From positions 146,095,256 through 146,159,255 of the forward strand of contig NC_079211.1 in assembly GCF_029633865.1 (NCBI RefSeq): 64,000 nt of DNA. Direction: 5' to 3'. The stretch's first letter is position 1, and each line of letters opens with the position of its first letter. The translations under genes were made by a program, and so were the position numbers. This DNA comes from Lampris incognitus (lineage: Eukaryota; Chordata; Actinopteri; Lampriformes; Lampridae). This document shows, piece by piece, positions 1-11,439 of the stretch. The notes beneath the pieces were generated by a model. That model was not told where the DNA came from, did not search any database, and saw only the letters and a program-made list of their open reading frames with translations.

Positions 1-357
1 GTGTCTCATGCTCAGTTTAGACGTAACCCAAGTTTTCTATGTCAGCCTTTATTTATTCATGGGGGATGACGCAGGGGAGTGCGAGTGTGCATATTTTTAG
101 CATCTCCCCGCTTCACGGGCAGATGGTAAAGGAGTTGACACAAAGCACACAAAGCACAAAAATGAAGCAACGCAGAACAGAACGAAACACTGAAGTCTGT
201 TCTGTCCTCGTTCCCGCCATCAAGGGTGTTATGGAGCAGTCTCGCAGTCACTCTGTTTAGAGAGGCTGGCCTTTACAGCCCGGTTCTACTGCAGAACGTG
301 GCGCGTTCTCCCCGAGTTTGGGTCGAGCCCCTCCAACGTGCATGTTAGGTTCATTAG
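1..357. other. No recognised feature
   Basis: This stretch lies upstream of the first repeat. Short open frames occur on both strands, but none resembles an ODF2 exon or a known repeat. It is probably ODF2 intron sequence. Confidence 0.4.
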
Positions 358-635
358 AGACTGAAAAACATGATGTTAGAAAAAGTGGATTTATTGTGTT
401 AGTCTGACTAAAACTGGACGTTTAAAATACATGTAAAAGTGTTAGTCCCACTGAAATTTTACTAATTTCTCGAAGTCGGACTAACACACCAAGACAACGC
501 GGTTGGGGATGGATTTACTCTGGCATGTATGCTGCAGTGAATTCGGGGGGGCAATCTGGGAGACCGTCGGCACAGCCGGGACGCGAACCCGTATCTCCCG
601 CTCCGCAAGCGACAACGTTAACCAGTCGACTAAAC

Positions 636-1284
636 CAGTGGTTCTCAACCTTTTTGGGGTCCTGGACCCCCTGCGTATTTTTGATCTACCCTGAGGGCCC
701 CTCCACCTGATCTTGGGGGAGGGGGGTTGCAATTTGATAGAAACAGTAGAAACTGCATTTTAAATTGCATTATAGCATTTATTCACTCTTTGGGGCAAAA
801 ATAAGAGCTTTCAGTTGTAACTTAGATATAGTTAACAAAACAGAATTCTTATGCAGTAACTTTCAGATATATGTAACAAAACAGAATATGTATTCAGCAA
901 CTTTCAGATATATGTAACAAAACAGAATATGTATTCAGTAACTTTCAGATATATGTAACAAAACAGAATATGTATTCAGTAACTTTCAGATATATGTAAC
1001 AACAGAATATGTATTCAGTAACTTTTAACAATGCAAACGGGAGCGAGATCTCTTATTAAAATACAATAAATTACGCTTGTGAAACAGATGTAATTAGAGA
1101 AAAAAGTCCTGTTACCCTTTATAGTTTAGGTAGATAAAGGTCTCAGTCACATTTGAGTAAAATAATCCTATTTCTATAAATGTCATAGGATCTTTTTTTT
1201 TAAAGATATTTTATTTTCACGGACCCCCTTGCAATTACACCACGGACCACTAGGGGTCCGCGGACCCCCGGTTGAGAAACACTG
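636..1284. mobile_element. hAT-type MITE with 8 bp target duplication
   Basis: The ends are CAGTGGTTCTCAACC and GGTTGAGAAACACTG, a near-perfect 15 bp terminal inverted repeat. The flanks GACTAAAC (628-635) and GACTAAAG (1285-1292) match in 7 of 8 bases, as expected for a hAT target duplication. The 649 bp element has no coding capacity. It carries an internal tandem array. Confidence 0.8.
843..1030. repeat. 41 bp tandem repeat inside the hAT MITE
   Basis: About four and a half copies of a 41 bp unit containing TTTCAGATATATGTAACAAA follow one another with few differences. Confidence 0.8.
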
Positions 1285-1447
1285 GACTAAAGGGTCGGAC
1301 GACCCGTTGATCAAGGACCAACGTGTCCACTTATGCATGCACGCGTCAATCGGCCCCGAACTGGCCTAGGCGTTCTGCGCATGCTCCATAGTTCCCGCGG
1401 CGGTCTTTCCCCCGGAAGTGGAGCAGCGTAGTAGCGACTGTATCAAC

Positions 1448-1660
1448 ATGGCGAGCGCTGGAGCGAGAACCACGCATTTCTGGACAGACGAGGAGACAAA
1501 CTTTATGTTGTGTCAGCTAAAGGAGGTGAATACCCTAAAGTACACGGATGGAAGGAGAAGAACGCGGAATGGCGAACTATTTAAGAAAGTGGCGGAAAAG
1601 TTGGACGAAGCGGGATTTAGAATGGGTCAACCGGAAGAAGGTCCAGTAGCAACCAGCTGA
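1448..1660 (+). pseudogene. Truncated SANT/Myb-like transposon protein
   Basis: The frame begins MASAGARTTHFWTDEETNFM and continues through a helix-rich segment ending [11 protein letters not shown], close to the product at 39467-39769. The W..EE pattern and the spacing to the basic R-R-T-R-N stretch fit a trihelix/SANT-like DNA-binding domain such as Harbinger elements encode. Compared with copy B the frame loses the RVRWKHLKQ segment and jumps to a shared QPEEGP tail, so the domain is incomplete. It belongs to the mobile element and is not a host gene. Confidence 0.5.
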
Positions 1661-1914
1661 AAGGGGGCATATCGCCACCTACCGTACCGGGGTGGGACAT
1701 ACCTCCGTCGATTAAAAGATTCTCCAGGCGTTACTATGAATCCCGCGGCACTTCTAGGCAAGACACGCCCCGCGTAGCACTCTAGCGCCAGGGTTGGCCA
1801 GATTGGCCAGTACTCGTTGCCTCCGTTGGTTGGGTTGGTTAAGGTCGGGGTTAGGGCGGGGTTAGGGATTCTCCCGCGGTTCTTGTATAGTGGTACAACG
1901 ACCGTAGTCCAATT

Positions 1915-2387
1915 GACCTTTTGCAAAGTCCCGCCCCCCCTTAGTTACTGTTGCTATGCCCGTCAAGCATTTCAGAACTATCCAGGAAGTAGCCGGAAAA
2001 CACCAAAACATGAAGGAAGAAATCAGCGCGTTGTGTGGGTAAAAGTAACAGTAATAACACGTTAGCTGTGTTAGCTGTCAATAATTGCTAGTAGCTAGCT
2101 TAGCTTGGAGCCGACAGGTATTTCTGTTGATTTTGGATGGGTTAAGCTGGCCATGGGGGCTGCTGTACTGCCAAATCTATTGCCCACATTGCGCTTCTTG
2201 CGTTCTGGGTTTCGGGAAGGGAAAGAAAATTACACCCCCTCCAAACTTTTCACATATCTAGTATCCGGTCTGCAGATCCCATAGGCACACCGTTTCAGCA
2301 TTTTGCTGTGTGTTTGAAAGCTTGACGGACCGTTGCTAAGGTAGGATTGGACAAGCACCGTTCTGGGGCGGTACTTTGCAAAAGGTC
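1915..2387. mobile_element. MITE with GACCTTTTGCAAAGT ends and AATT target duplication
   Basis: The left end GACCTTTTGCAAAGTCCCGCCCC is mirrored by GGGGCGGTACTTTGCAAAAGGTC at the right. AATT flanks both sides (1911-1914 and 2388-2391). Copy B has a single AATT at the equivalent empty site near 39945, which supports insertion. The 473 bp element has no convincing reading frame. Confidence 0.75.
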
Positions 2388-2670
2388 AATTGCATGGCCT
2401 AACTGAGCTATAACCGTAACTCGACTGAACTGTGCGTGTAAACGCAGTGAGTGTAATACAGTACAGACTGAAGACCTCACCACCCTATTTTGAATTAAGC
2501 GGTTATGTAGAACGGGTGGCTAATGGATGGCTATAGATAATGCATCCATGTCTCGCACTCAAACAAGCGTTCAGTTATCAACGATGCCAACACAGAATAG
2601 ATGGACAAGTGCGTTGTGGGTAAACGATCACAGGATTAGAACTCTTGTCTTGTCAACTGTGTTCATCCAG

Positions 2671-5600
2671 GTGGAACAGCAAGGCGATCAGCTGGAGAAG
2701 ATTCAGCAGCAGAATTTGCTTAAACAGGAAGAGAATAATGTCCTCAGAGAGAAAATCCAGACGTTAGAGAGGTAAACTGAATCTTTCCCCTCATGTGATT
2801 GTAATGCTCTGACCTTGCCTTGTAACTGTTGTGTCTTACTGTGTCACGCTTGTTCCTGTTCTGGGATTTTTCTTTATCGGGGTAACTTCATTCTTTTAAT
2901 TCCTATTGTAGCTTTCATTGTGATGGAACGGTCTCCTGTGTCTGTCCACTAGATGTTACCTTTACACTGTGTGACCTGTGAGACATTTTAATAAGTTCAT
3001 ACACCAGTATGACTGAACTCACAATAAATACAATAAACTTGACTTCAAAAGAGGAGTTGCAAGGGGGCATCCGGGTAGCGTAGCGGTCTATTCCGTTGCC
3101 TGCCAACACGGGGATCGCTGGTTCGAATCCCTGTGTTGCCCCTGGCTTGGTCAGGCATCCCTACAGACGCAATTACCCGTGTCTGTGGGTGGGAAGCCGG
3201 ATGTGGGTATGTGTTCTGTTCGCTGCACTAGCGCCTTCTGTAGTCAGTCGGGGCGCCTGTTCGGGGGAGAGGGGGAACTGGGGGGGGAATAGCGTGATCC
3301 TCCCACGTGCTAAATCCCCCTGGCGAAACTCCTCACTCACTGTCAGGTGAAAAGAAGCGGCTGGCGACTCCACATGTATCAGAGGAGACGTGGTAGTCTG
3401 CGGCCCTCCCTGGATCGGCAGAGGGGGTAGAGCAGCGACCGGGACAGCTCGGACGAGTGGGGTAATTGGCTTGATACAATTGAGGAGAAAAAGGGGGGAA
3501 ATCCCCCCCCCCCAAAAAAAAGAGTTGCAGGAGAACTTTGATTCGTAAGTGATGACGCGGCTCTGTTTCACAGTGTCAACTTGGCTTTTTGAAATGTTAA
3601 TGTCAGGGAGACAACATTTTCCACAGTCTATCTTGCTCTTCATTTTTAATTTCTTTTTTCGCTCTCATCCTTCCCGTTTCTTGTCCATCCAGGAAACTGG
3701 AGGAGGTGACGTTGGAGAACGAAGACAGGGCACAGGTGCTCAGTGTGAAGGAGGCCACCATCCGTAGCTTCCAGCTGCAGCTGGAAGAGCGTTCCAGTGA
3801 GTGCAGCGTTCTGTCCAGACAGCTGGATCTCACACTGGAGGAGTCCAGGAGACAGGTTGGACCCCTTCATCACGCTCAACACACCCAGCACCTCCTCCCC
3901 AAGTTAAACCACCTGTCAGCTGTCCGTTCATTGTGTTGCGGCTGTGCTGCATCGCTGGAGTCTCACACGTTGGGCATTTTGTATTTATGTGTCGATTAGG
4001 TCTGTGTTATCTAAGCCGGATCTTTTTCTCCTCATAATGGTTTTATTACTGTCCCTCTGTTGAGAGAACGTAGAAAGGTTTTGTCTAAGTTTGTCTGAGT
4101 CTCAGAAAACCTTAGATACCGTGAAATAGCATGAAAGTAAAAAGATAGCTTAAGGGAAATTTTTTCAGATTTCGATCCTTTATTAATCATCGTGACGGCA
4201 TCTCTATAAAGTACACAATACTTGTCAGTGTTGTCTGTATGGGTGTAGCCCGCATAGCAAACTGGTTTGCTTCCATCATCCACTGACATCAGTGGATGAC
4301 AGAAGAACAGGGCCGGTCCTATGCTATTCTGGGCTGGGTAGCAACCATCGCTCACCCCCCCCCAAAAAAAACACAGACATGCACGACCATGACAACCACC
4401 AACACCCATAAAGCCTAGGCCTACGCACGCACGCATACAGCACACAGCTGTGTGTGGGGTGAGCACAGGCTACCAGAAGAAACAACTAATTCAAAATAAT
4501 ATCAACCACAGGACACAATTACAAGCAACCATGCCACAGCGGGCTGTTGTAAAGTCCTCCTCATTATTTTACCTTAAAACTTTACGCGTCGTGTCTTGAC
4601 CGCTGCAAATGTTGCAATCGTGTCATTGTAATCCACCTGTCTTGCCACACGGTTCTCGATGGACAATACAGCCAACGCAGACAGTCTTTCTTGGGACATC
4701 GTTGATCTCAAATATGTCTTGATCAATTTCAATTTGCTGAAAGAGTGCTCTGCACTTGCGACTGAGAATGGAATTGTAAAAAAACACCTGGCAAGCGGCA
4801 GTAGTGTTCGGAAATGCCGTTTTCATGTCTCTCTCAACTTAAACATCCAGCACTTCAGAGGGTTTTTTTTACATCAGCTGGGAGCAGACGTGACAAAAAT
4901 CCAAATTCACTGTCCAGTTCTCCACCGTCAACCCCCCCCCACAAACTCCGCGAGCTCTTCACAGGCCTCTCTGTGGTTGTCAATCAGGTTAACATTTTTA
5001 ATGTCCTCTAAAACGTGGAAAAGACGATTGCACTGACTCAAATATGAAAAACGCTCTTCTGTCTCAGTTATCACTGTGTCGCTCAAGCAATTGAAAAAGC
5101 TCGCTCTAAACTTTTCCTCCCCTGTCAAAGGCTCATCGACTGACATTTCACCGGGAAGTTGTTGTCGGCGTCACGTACGATGTTCAGGGAAAGCCGGTGG
5201 AACGTCAATATTCTCTGCAAGTTCTTCTGCTTTTTCAACAGCATCTTGGAAACCGTTCAGTCGACATTGTTCCATCTCTTCTTTTACAGCTGTGACAACT
5301 CTTACTGCATCACCGATGCTCAAATGATGTGACTGCAGGACGACACTGGCCTGATTGACTGTATTCAGCACTTTGTGCCAAACAACTAAGCTGACCAAAA
5401 AGTCAAATGTTTCAATTGCCTGTACGAGACTTGTGACTTTAGAGGTGGTCTCGGAATCACAGGTGCTATCTTCACTGACGGCTATGAGTGAATCTATGAC
5501 CTGGGGTAACTGCTCAATTACCGTTCTTGTCGCGTCAGCGCGAGCACTCCATCTGATCTCTGAGAGAGGTTTCAGTGTGATGCGTACATGTTTTTCAAGA

Positions 5601-8451
5601 ATCCCCCAACGTTTCGTTGATTTTCCGCATAATTTGTATAGCCGATTTAGCACTCAAAAAAAATTCCTGGCCTCGTTCGAGGACTCGGCTGCATGTTCAA
5701 TGGCCAGATTCAAGTTGTGAGGGCAACAGGGCACAAAGAAAGCCCGCTTGTTAACCTGCTTCACCCTCGCTTGTACTCCCCTGCGCACACCCCTCATGTT
5801 GGCCCCGTTATCGAAACTTTGTCCCCTGCAATCATCAATGTTAATGCCATACTCAGCCTTTCCAGCAGTGTATCTGCAAGTGCTTCGCCCGTTGTGCTTT
5901 TCACAGCAATGAATTCAAAAAAGCTCTCATGCACCTCTACCTTCTGGTCTGTTGTAACATATCGCAAAACGAGAGAGAGAGCTGTTCTTTGTGCGACACA
6001 TCATGATGCTGTAATATCCAGCTGTTTTGACCTTCTGCACGATTTTTTCCAACACTGCCTCAGCTAGGAGTCCAATGAACTGATTTTGAATGTTTTTGCT
6101 GAGGTAGTGGGTAGTCTTGGAATGATTGAGACGTCGTGCTAATGGCGCATCATATTTGGCCAAAAATTCCACATGCTTAAGAAAATGGCCGTTGTTTTCT
6201 TGGTAAAGGCGATCAACACTTCCTCTAAATGCAAGGTTTTGTAATGCAAGAAACACGATGCAATCCAAAATTCTGCTAAGCACTTCATGCCACCGTTGTC
6301 TCTCACTGAGAAGCTCTTGCTACCCCCGCAGAACTGGCCCTGCAGAAGAACTACAAGGCTGATCGGCTGATGTGTTCGTTTTCTAATCTCCACCAATGAG
6401 AAACGCTCCTGTGACGCATCCTTGTACATGGAGGCAGCGTAGCAGCTCTCCTGGCTGGAGACAGCGATTTCTCTGTCAACATGAACTGAACTGAGGCGGT
6501 TGTAGTTTAAAAAGCCTAGATAGACCACCAGCACTCACCGGATGTGCAGATTCCATCCATCCATCCATTATCTGAACCGCTTATCCTGCTCTCAGGGTCA
6601 TGGGGATTCTGGAGCTTATCCTAGCAGTCATTGCGCGGCAGGTGGGGAGACACCCTGGACAAGCCGCCAGGCCATCACAAAGGGCCGACACACATGCACA
6701 CATTCATACCTAGGGACAATTGAGTACGGCCGATTCACCTGACCTACATGTCTTTGGACTGCGGGAGGAAACCGGAGCACCCGGAGGAAACCCACGCAGA
6801 CACGGGGAGAACATGCAAACTCCACACAGAGGACAACCCGGGACCACCCCAAGGTTGGACTACCCCAGGGCTCAAACCCAGGACCTTCTTGCTGTGAGGC
6901 GACCGCGCTAACCACCGTGCTGTGTGCTGTGCCTGTGTAGATTATTAGTGGGGAATTTTCCCTTTAAAATACAATCTTGAAGATTTATATGCAAAGAAAT
7001 ATCCTTTCTGGTGCTTTCTATCGTTTTAACATGCTGGCTTAACTTGTGGATTACAAGTTCCTTCATTTCTTCTGCTAGGCCATCATTTTGTCTCATTCCG
7101 GGCTCGAACCAAAAGTGAAAAAAAAATTTTATTCACATTTTCATCATGGAGATGAGATCATGGACTGATATTTTTCGTAGTTCCCATTAATGAAATCACC
7201 ACTGCACTTCTGTATTACAGGTGATGCAGAATTCTGCCGTGTGATGTCAACTCAGACTGACATCCATGACTCTATGTGTTTTTCTATTGTATCAACTGAC
7301 ACCATCCCTTTGACAACAGAACAGAAGTTCAGCGGAACAGTTCCAGCTGTTGTTCCTGATGTTTATGGCAGTAGATGTGACAGAATGGTATCATTGTCCA
7401 GTGCTGACTCTGGCTTACATCACGACAAAATACAAACAAGAACAGCACGTTGGTGTTAGTAGCAGCTGGACTGTCCTGCTAAAGGAGGACCTGGATTCAA
7501 GCGCTCGTTTCAGCATCCACGCCGTCCTTTAACAAGGCTCTGTGGCCCTGTCGACTGAGAGGGAAAAAGTCCAAAAGAGAATTCCCTGCAGCAATCAATA
7601 AATCCTGACATGTGACATCAACAGCCAGTTTCCAGTTTCTCTCCAACAGAACCACAGAATATCTTCAAGACAGAGGCTTGAGGTTCTGATCCAGATAAGA
7701 ATCGTCCCAGTCGTTGACTTTAGGTTTTTACAGTCGTTCTGTTTTGTCTTCCAGGTGGACGAGAGCATGCAGCGAGCATTGTGTAAAGAGAAGGCTTCCC
7801 AGTCAAAAGCTCTGGATCTGGAGAGCCAGCTGAGCATGGCCAAAGCCCAACTGGCACAGTTACACCGGAGCAAAGAGGAGGTGAGCCACACCAGTATCAC
7901 ACACAACGCGTATTTGATGTGAAAGTCAAACCATCCCGTGACTTCTAAAACAACATCCTTCGAGATTAAACAGCTACCACCGATGTAAAATACAGATTTT
8001 TGACACTCGTTCTTAATATTTGATATGATTGATCAGATCTCCATAATCCATCCTCCTCCTGTCTTGATTTTATTTCTTCCCATAAATAAGTTAACATCAC
8101 CAGAGATAATGGTATCTAAAGATATAGCCAGTAACCAAGCTGGAAATATTGGTTCTCTACTGTTTTCTGTTATGGACTTTGTGTGAACTGGAAGAACCTA
8201 GAAACATCGGGTTGCACTGCGTCTCTGCTGATATTAAAGCAAGACGTCAAGAACTTCTCTCACAAGTGCACTCAGCTGGGTTTGTGCTCGCTTCCCTTGT
8301 GTAGATGGAGCGCCGTTTGCAGAATCAGCTGAAGAGCACGAAGGACAGACTGGAGCAGTCCGACTCCACCAACCGCAGCCTGCAGAACTATGTCCAGTTC
8401 CTCAAAGCTTCCTACGGGAATGTGTTTGGCGACTCGTTTCCTGCAAGCTAA
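2671..8451 (+). CDS. odf2: ODF2 (outer dense fibre protein 2/cenexin), last four coding exons, partial
   Basis: Coding exons are 2671-2771, 3693-3855, 7755-7880 and 8305-8451 (stop TAA). Each has AG/GT splice signals and consistent phase, giving the last 178 codons. The peptide is almost entirely alpha-helical coiled coil, rich in Q, E, K and L heptads. It ends in a segment containing NRSLQNYVQFLKASYGNVFG, which I recognise as the ODF2 carboxyl terminus. ODF2 is a scaffold of sperm-tail outer dense fibres and of the mother-centriole distal and subdistal appendages (cenexin isoform). The gene just downstream is GLE1, which is also the order in human 9q34.11. The amino-terminal exons must lie left of the window. 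A different centrosomal coiled-coil protein is possible from the helical part alone, but the tail motif and synteny favour ODF2. Introns carry a SINE and a hAT fossil. Confidence 0.8.
3062..3521 (+). mobile_element. tRNA-derived SINE, family A, full length
   Basis: The tRNA-like head (GGTAGCGTAGCGGTCTATTC, then GGTTCGAATCCC as box B) is followed by a conserved body containing CAGGTGAAAAGAAGCGGCTG and a G/A-rich tail. GAGTTGCA flanks it at 3054-3061 and 3522-3529. It lies in an ODF2 intron. Confidence 0.85.
4308..6540 (-). pseudogene. Decayed hAT transposase (ZMYM1-like), DNA transposon fossil
   Basis: Minus-strand frames between about 6540 and 4574 together resemble a hAT transposase of the ZMYM1-like (TTF/DUF4371) type. 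An upstream segment includes EFLAKYDAPLARRLNHSK, a middle one LKPLSEIRWSARADATR, and the carboxyl end SKLKLIKTYLRSTMSQERLS followed by a stop at 4576-4574, typical of the hAT dimerisation domain. Several stops and frameshifts break the frame, so it is inactive. A CAGGGCCGG motif at 4308 looks like a hAT terminal repeat on the transposase 3' side. The matching end beyond 6540 was not found, perhaps because a SINE sits there. It lies in an ODF2 intron, antisense to the gene. Confidence 0.7.
6541..6935 (-). mobile_element. tRNA-derived SINE, family B
   Basis: Read on the minus strand it starts with a tRNA-like head (GGTTAGCGCGGTCGCCTCAC). It contains the widespread fish body TTTGCATGTTCTCCCCGTGT and ends in a (GGAT)n tail at about 6554-6568. 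Related copies lie at 32702, 49045, 53245 and 58460. Confidence 0.8.
7100..7754. other. ODF2 intron sequence, nothing recognised
   Basis: There is no recognisable repeat or exon here. Short open frames lack any family signature. Confidence 0.4.
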
Positions 8452-8571
8452 CAGACAAAATGCATCTGTCGACCCGACGGGGCATCTAATCCTCACAAAG
8501 CATGGTGTCAGGGACCTACAAAAGACTCAGTCTGTGATTTACCTTCGACTTTATCATGCTGCAGTAGTTTT

Positions 8572-9000
8572 TCTTTGGGGGGGGGGATTCCCCCCCCTTT
8601 TCTCCCCAATTGTACCCAGCCAATTACCCCGCTCTTCCGAGCCATCCCGGTTGATGTCGTTCCGGGAAGGGCTGCAGACTACCACATGCCTCCTCCGATG
8701 CATGTGGCGTTGGCAGCCGCTTCTTTTCACCTGACAGTGAGGAGTTTCACCAGGGGGACGTAGCGCATGGGAGGATCACACTATTCTCCCCAGTTCCCCC
8801 TCCCCTCTGAACAGGCGCCCCGACCAAACAGAGGAGGCGCTAGTGCAACGACCAGGACACATACCCACTTCCGGCTTCCCACCCGCAGACAGTTGTGTCT
8901 GTAAGGACGCCCAACCAAGCTGGAGGTAACACAGGGATTCGAACCAGTGATCCCCGTGTTGGTAGGCAACGGAATAGACCGCTACACTACCCGGACGCCC
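8572..9000 (-). mobile_element. Family A SINE in the ODF2 3' untranslated region
   Basis: The reversed SINE is bounded by a 16 bp duplication ATGCTGCAGTAGTTTT (8556-8571 and 9001-9016). It sits 120 bp after the ODF2 stop codon and before the first AATAAA at 9079, so it is probably transcribed in the mRNA. Confidence 0.85.
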
Positions 9001-9078
9001 ATGCTGCAGTAGTTTTGAAGCAAGCCTCAGAGCCAATTTAAACATGAGATTTTTTAAAAAAAATTTAAACATTTTTGT

Positions 9079-9084
9079 AATAAA
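9079..9084 (+). terminator. Candidate ODF2 polyadenylation signal
   Basis: AATAAA lies about 630 bp after the ODF2 stop, beyond the SINE. It is the first canonical hexamer I see downstream of the stop. Confidence 0.4.
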
Positions 9085-9334
9085 CAGGTTAGCCAGTGTG
9101 ACAGACATGTTCCTGTACATTCCTTGTGCACAGGGATTTAAGTTGTTATGATCATGTTCTTGAAAATTATCTTATAAAAGTTATCTTTAACATTTGTGTG
9201 TGTTTTGATCGAGCATAACATACACAAGCCCTTAACTTTTAAATTAGTTCATTTATAATTCAGTAAAACTTGTTTGTAATTTAAATTAAACTTGTCTTCC
9301 TATGACATCACCTTCTGCTTCCTTTTTTTTTCTT

Positions 9335-9737
9335 TTTTGGATTTTTCCACCTTTTTCTCTCCAGTTGTACTTGGCCAATTACCCAACTCTTCTGAGTTGT
9401 CCCGGTCGCTGCTCTACCCCCTCTGCCGATCTGGGGAGGGCTGCAGACTACCACATGCCTCCTCTGATACACATGGAGTCGCCAGCTGCTTCTTTTCACC
9501 TGGCAGTGAGGAGTTTCACCAGGGGGACGTAGGGAGGATCACGCTATTCCCCCCAGTCCCCCCCCCCGAACAGCCGCCCCGACCTACCAGAGGAGGTGCT
9601 AGTGCAGCGACCAGGACACATACCCACATCCGGCTTCCCACCTGTAGACACATCAAGCCGGAGGTAACACAGGGATTCGAACCGGGATCCCCGTGTTGGT
9701 AGGCAACGGAATAGACCGCTACACTGACCGGACGCCC
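9335..9737 (-). mobile_element. Family A SINE
   Basis: The reversed body and head end at GCTACACTGACCGGACGCCC. A CTTCTGCTT motif near both sides may be the target duplication, though its spacing is not exact. Confidence 0.8.
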
Positions 9738-10140
9738 CTAGCTTCTTCTGCTTTTTGAGTGACAAACGTAATAGTTCCTTAAAAAACACCACAGACAAAA
9801 ACAATCTACCCCATGTTGTTTACCAGCTCCCTGCTCAAAGTGAACTGGCAGAATTTCAACCAAGTAGAGAAAGCGCTCGTTTTTACCGTGTGTCTCCAGC
9901 CACACTTAACGGATCTAAAGGGGTGTAGCTGTAGAGGACTGGTGGTGGCGCTGTTTCTCCCTCAGATGGAATGAACTGGAAGGTAAAGGGGGCAAACACA
10001 TGGACCTCAAAACAATCTGCCCAATTAGGTCTGGAAATACAAAACACGGGACCGAGAACAAGGACAGCAACGTAACACCACAGCTGGTGGCGGTGATGTT
10101 CAGCCCGGTTGCAATCTGTCATTTAAAAAAGAAAAAAAAA
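9738..10140. other. ODF2-GLE1 spacer, nothing firmly recognised
   Basis: Two GGTGGTGGCG/GGTGGCGGTG motifs occur (about 9940 and 10086), reminiscent of the repeat upstream of GLE1. No gene is visible. Confidence 0.35.
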
Positions 10141-10149
10141 ATCAAGTTT

Positions 10150-10990
10150 TTTTTTGGAACATATTTTATTTATTCATTTTTTATCATGCACAATTGGTTT
10201 TTACATTGCAGCAATACAGTGTCAGAGTTTCAGCACAGGGGAGAGTCAAAACATAAAAAGTAACAATTAGTCTTAACTATAGTACAATGTAAAAAAAAAA
10301 GAGAAAAAGGAATAAAACAAACAAGGAAGGGTTGACACCAAAATAAACTTAGGAGGTCGATGATCACATGATGATATTAAGAGTCACTGTTAGGAGTCTT
10401 TCAGGAAAAAATAACAATGTAAATCTAAGCTGTTCGTTTATCTAACGTGTTTCATAATATTTTCCAAGGTGAGAGATGTTTTCACTGCCTTTTTGTTGGA
10501 GGTTATTTTGGTAAGGGACTTGGAAAAGAATATCAGGTCAATGTAAAATAAAGCAATGTTGGGCTTGGAGCCCATCACCTTGGATTTGTGAATGTGAAAT
10601 TTACCAAACAAACACAGGATTTTGAGGGTATTATCTGCAGGAGATGAGCCAGTATCACCATCAAGGGAATGGACCATACCTTCTTTTATACTGAGTAGTT
10701 TGTTAAATGTATCAAAAATGATTAATGCAATATCTATCCATGGCTTAGACGAATAAGGAATACATGTAAAATAGTTTCTCCTGTGTTAGAATGAACATTT
10801 CTCTGAGATTTCTGCTTTAAATTTGCATAACAACGTGTGACATGGGTAGTGTTTATGTAGTATCTTCAAGTGAATTTCTTTGACTTCATTGGGTTTGAAG
10901 AACTTGTCAGATCCAGACCATATATTTTATATTTATGTTCTCATTGACAGGCATTGGGAAAGACAGCTTCCAAATATAGAACGCTGTGGG
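10150..10990 (-). mobile_element. L1/Tx1-like LINE, 3' fragment
   Basis: The minus-strand frame at 10677-10438 includes KILCLFGKFHIHKSKV and IDLIFFSKSLTKI. This resembles the carboxyl end of the LINE at 15385-16999 (compare [18 protein letters not shown] at about 16610). Poly-A-like runs occur at its 3' side. It is a 5'-truncated, non-coding relic. Confidence 0.55.
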
Positions 10991-11039
10991 AGCGCAGCTG
11001 TCGTCTGATGTAAGTGTTCTCCTGATGTGAATAGTATTA

Positions 11040-11340
11040 CATCTGCGATCAAGCAGGTTTATGCCCCCCTATTTTAATTTTGGGGAGAAAAAAGGAAGTA
11101 AGAAGATGAAGAAGAAGAGTGCAGGAAGGAACAGGAGAGGTGAGACAATAATTTCAAGACTCGGATTTGGACACACTGGACTAAACAATACACTTTTCAA
11201 AATAGGCAAACACAATACAGGCAGATGTGACCACTGTGGGCAAGAAGAGACAATACAGCATGTTTACGCCATATTGTCAGAAATATGAGGCAGAAAGAAG
11301 GCGCCTGACTCAAAATCTCAGGTAAATAAAAGTACAATTT
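11040..11340 (+). pseudogene. LINE open-reading-frame 2 carboxyl-terminal fragment
   Basis: The frame contains ISRLGFGHTGLNNTLFKIGK followed by CDHCGQEETIQHV. This is a pattern I associate with the region after RNase H in I/Jockey-type LINEs. It stops at 11286-11288, with a frame-shifted continuation. It is a fragment only. Confidence 0.5.
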
Positions 11341-11439
11341 GATTTAGTAGATATTCAATAGAATAACTAAACTGAGTGTTATAAAATCTTGTTTCACTTT
11401 CTTAGAGTAACTAATTAATTAGGAAGATTTGAGGGGGTT

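Larger units (their letters stand above)
531..1346 (-). mobile_element. tRNA-derived SINE, split by a hAT MITE
   Basis: Read on the minus strand, 1330-1285 and 635-541 form one tRNA-like unit with a box B-like GGTTCGCGTCCCGG. It breaks copy A exactly between bases that are contiguous in copy B (GGCATGT/TCAATC). Related units lie at 12365-12455 and 50041-50128. It is a retroposed tRNA-like sequence, not a tRNA gene. Confidence 0.5.
358..2451 (+). mobile_element. Harbinger-like DNA element, copy A, with nested insertions
   Basis: The left part (about 366-530) and the interior (1347-1912, 2392-2451) match copy B at 39203-40010 and the reversed end at 42895-43142. Shared landmarks are the stretch after CATGATGTTAGAAAAAGTGG, the GTTAGTCCGACTAAAACTGG block, a short SANT-type reading frame, and a right end reading CGTGTAAACGCAGTGAGTG. 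Copy A is split by a tRNA-derived SINE (531-1346), itself split by a hAT MITE (636-1284), and by another MITE (1915-2387). Assignment to PIF/Harbinger rests only on the SANT/Myb-like reading frame and the terminal inverted ends. No DDE transposase is present, so the copy is non-autonomous. Confidence 0.55.

Noticed and set aside
2527-2670. Upstream extension of the first ODF2 exon from an ATG at 2527
   Set aside because: The CAG acceptor at 2668-2670 and the change from coiled-coil to non-helical sequence place the exon start at 2671.
3065-3140. tRNA gene (and similar tRNA-like heads elsewhere)
   Set aside because: These are the heads of repeated SINEs with shared bodies, tails and target duplications.
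3173-3643. 156-codon minus-strand frame
   Set aside because: It is a translation through a SINE; similar frames appear in every copy.
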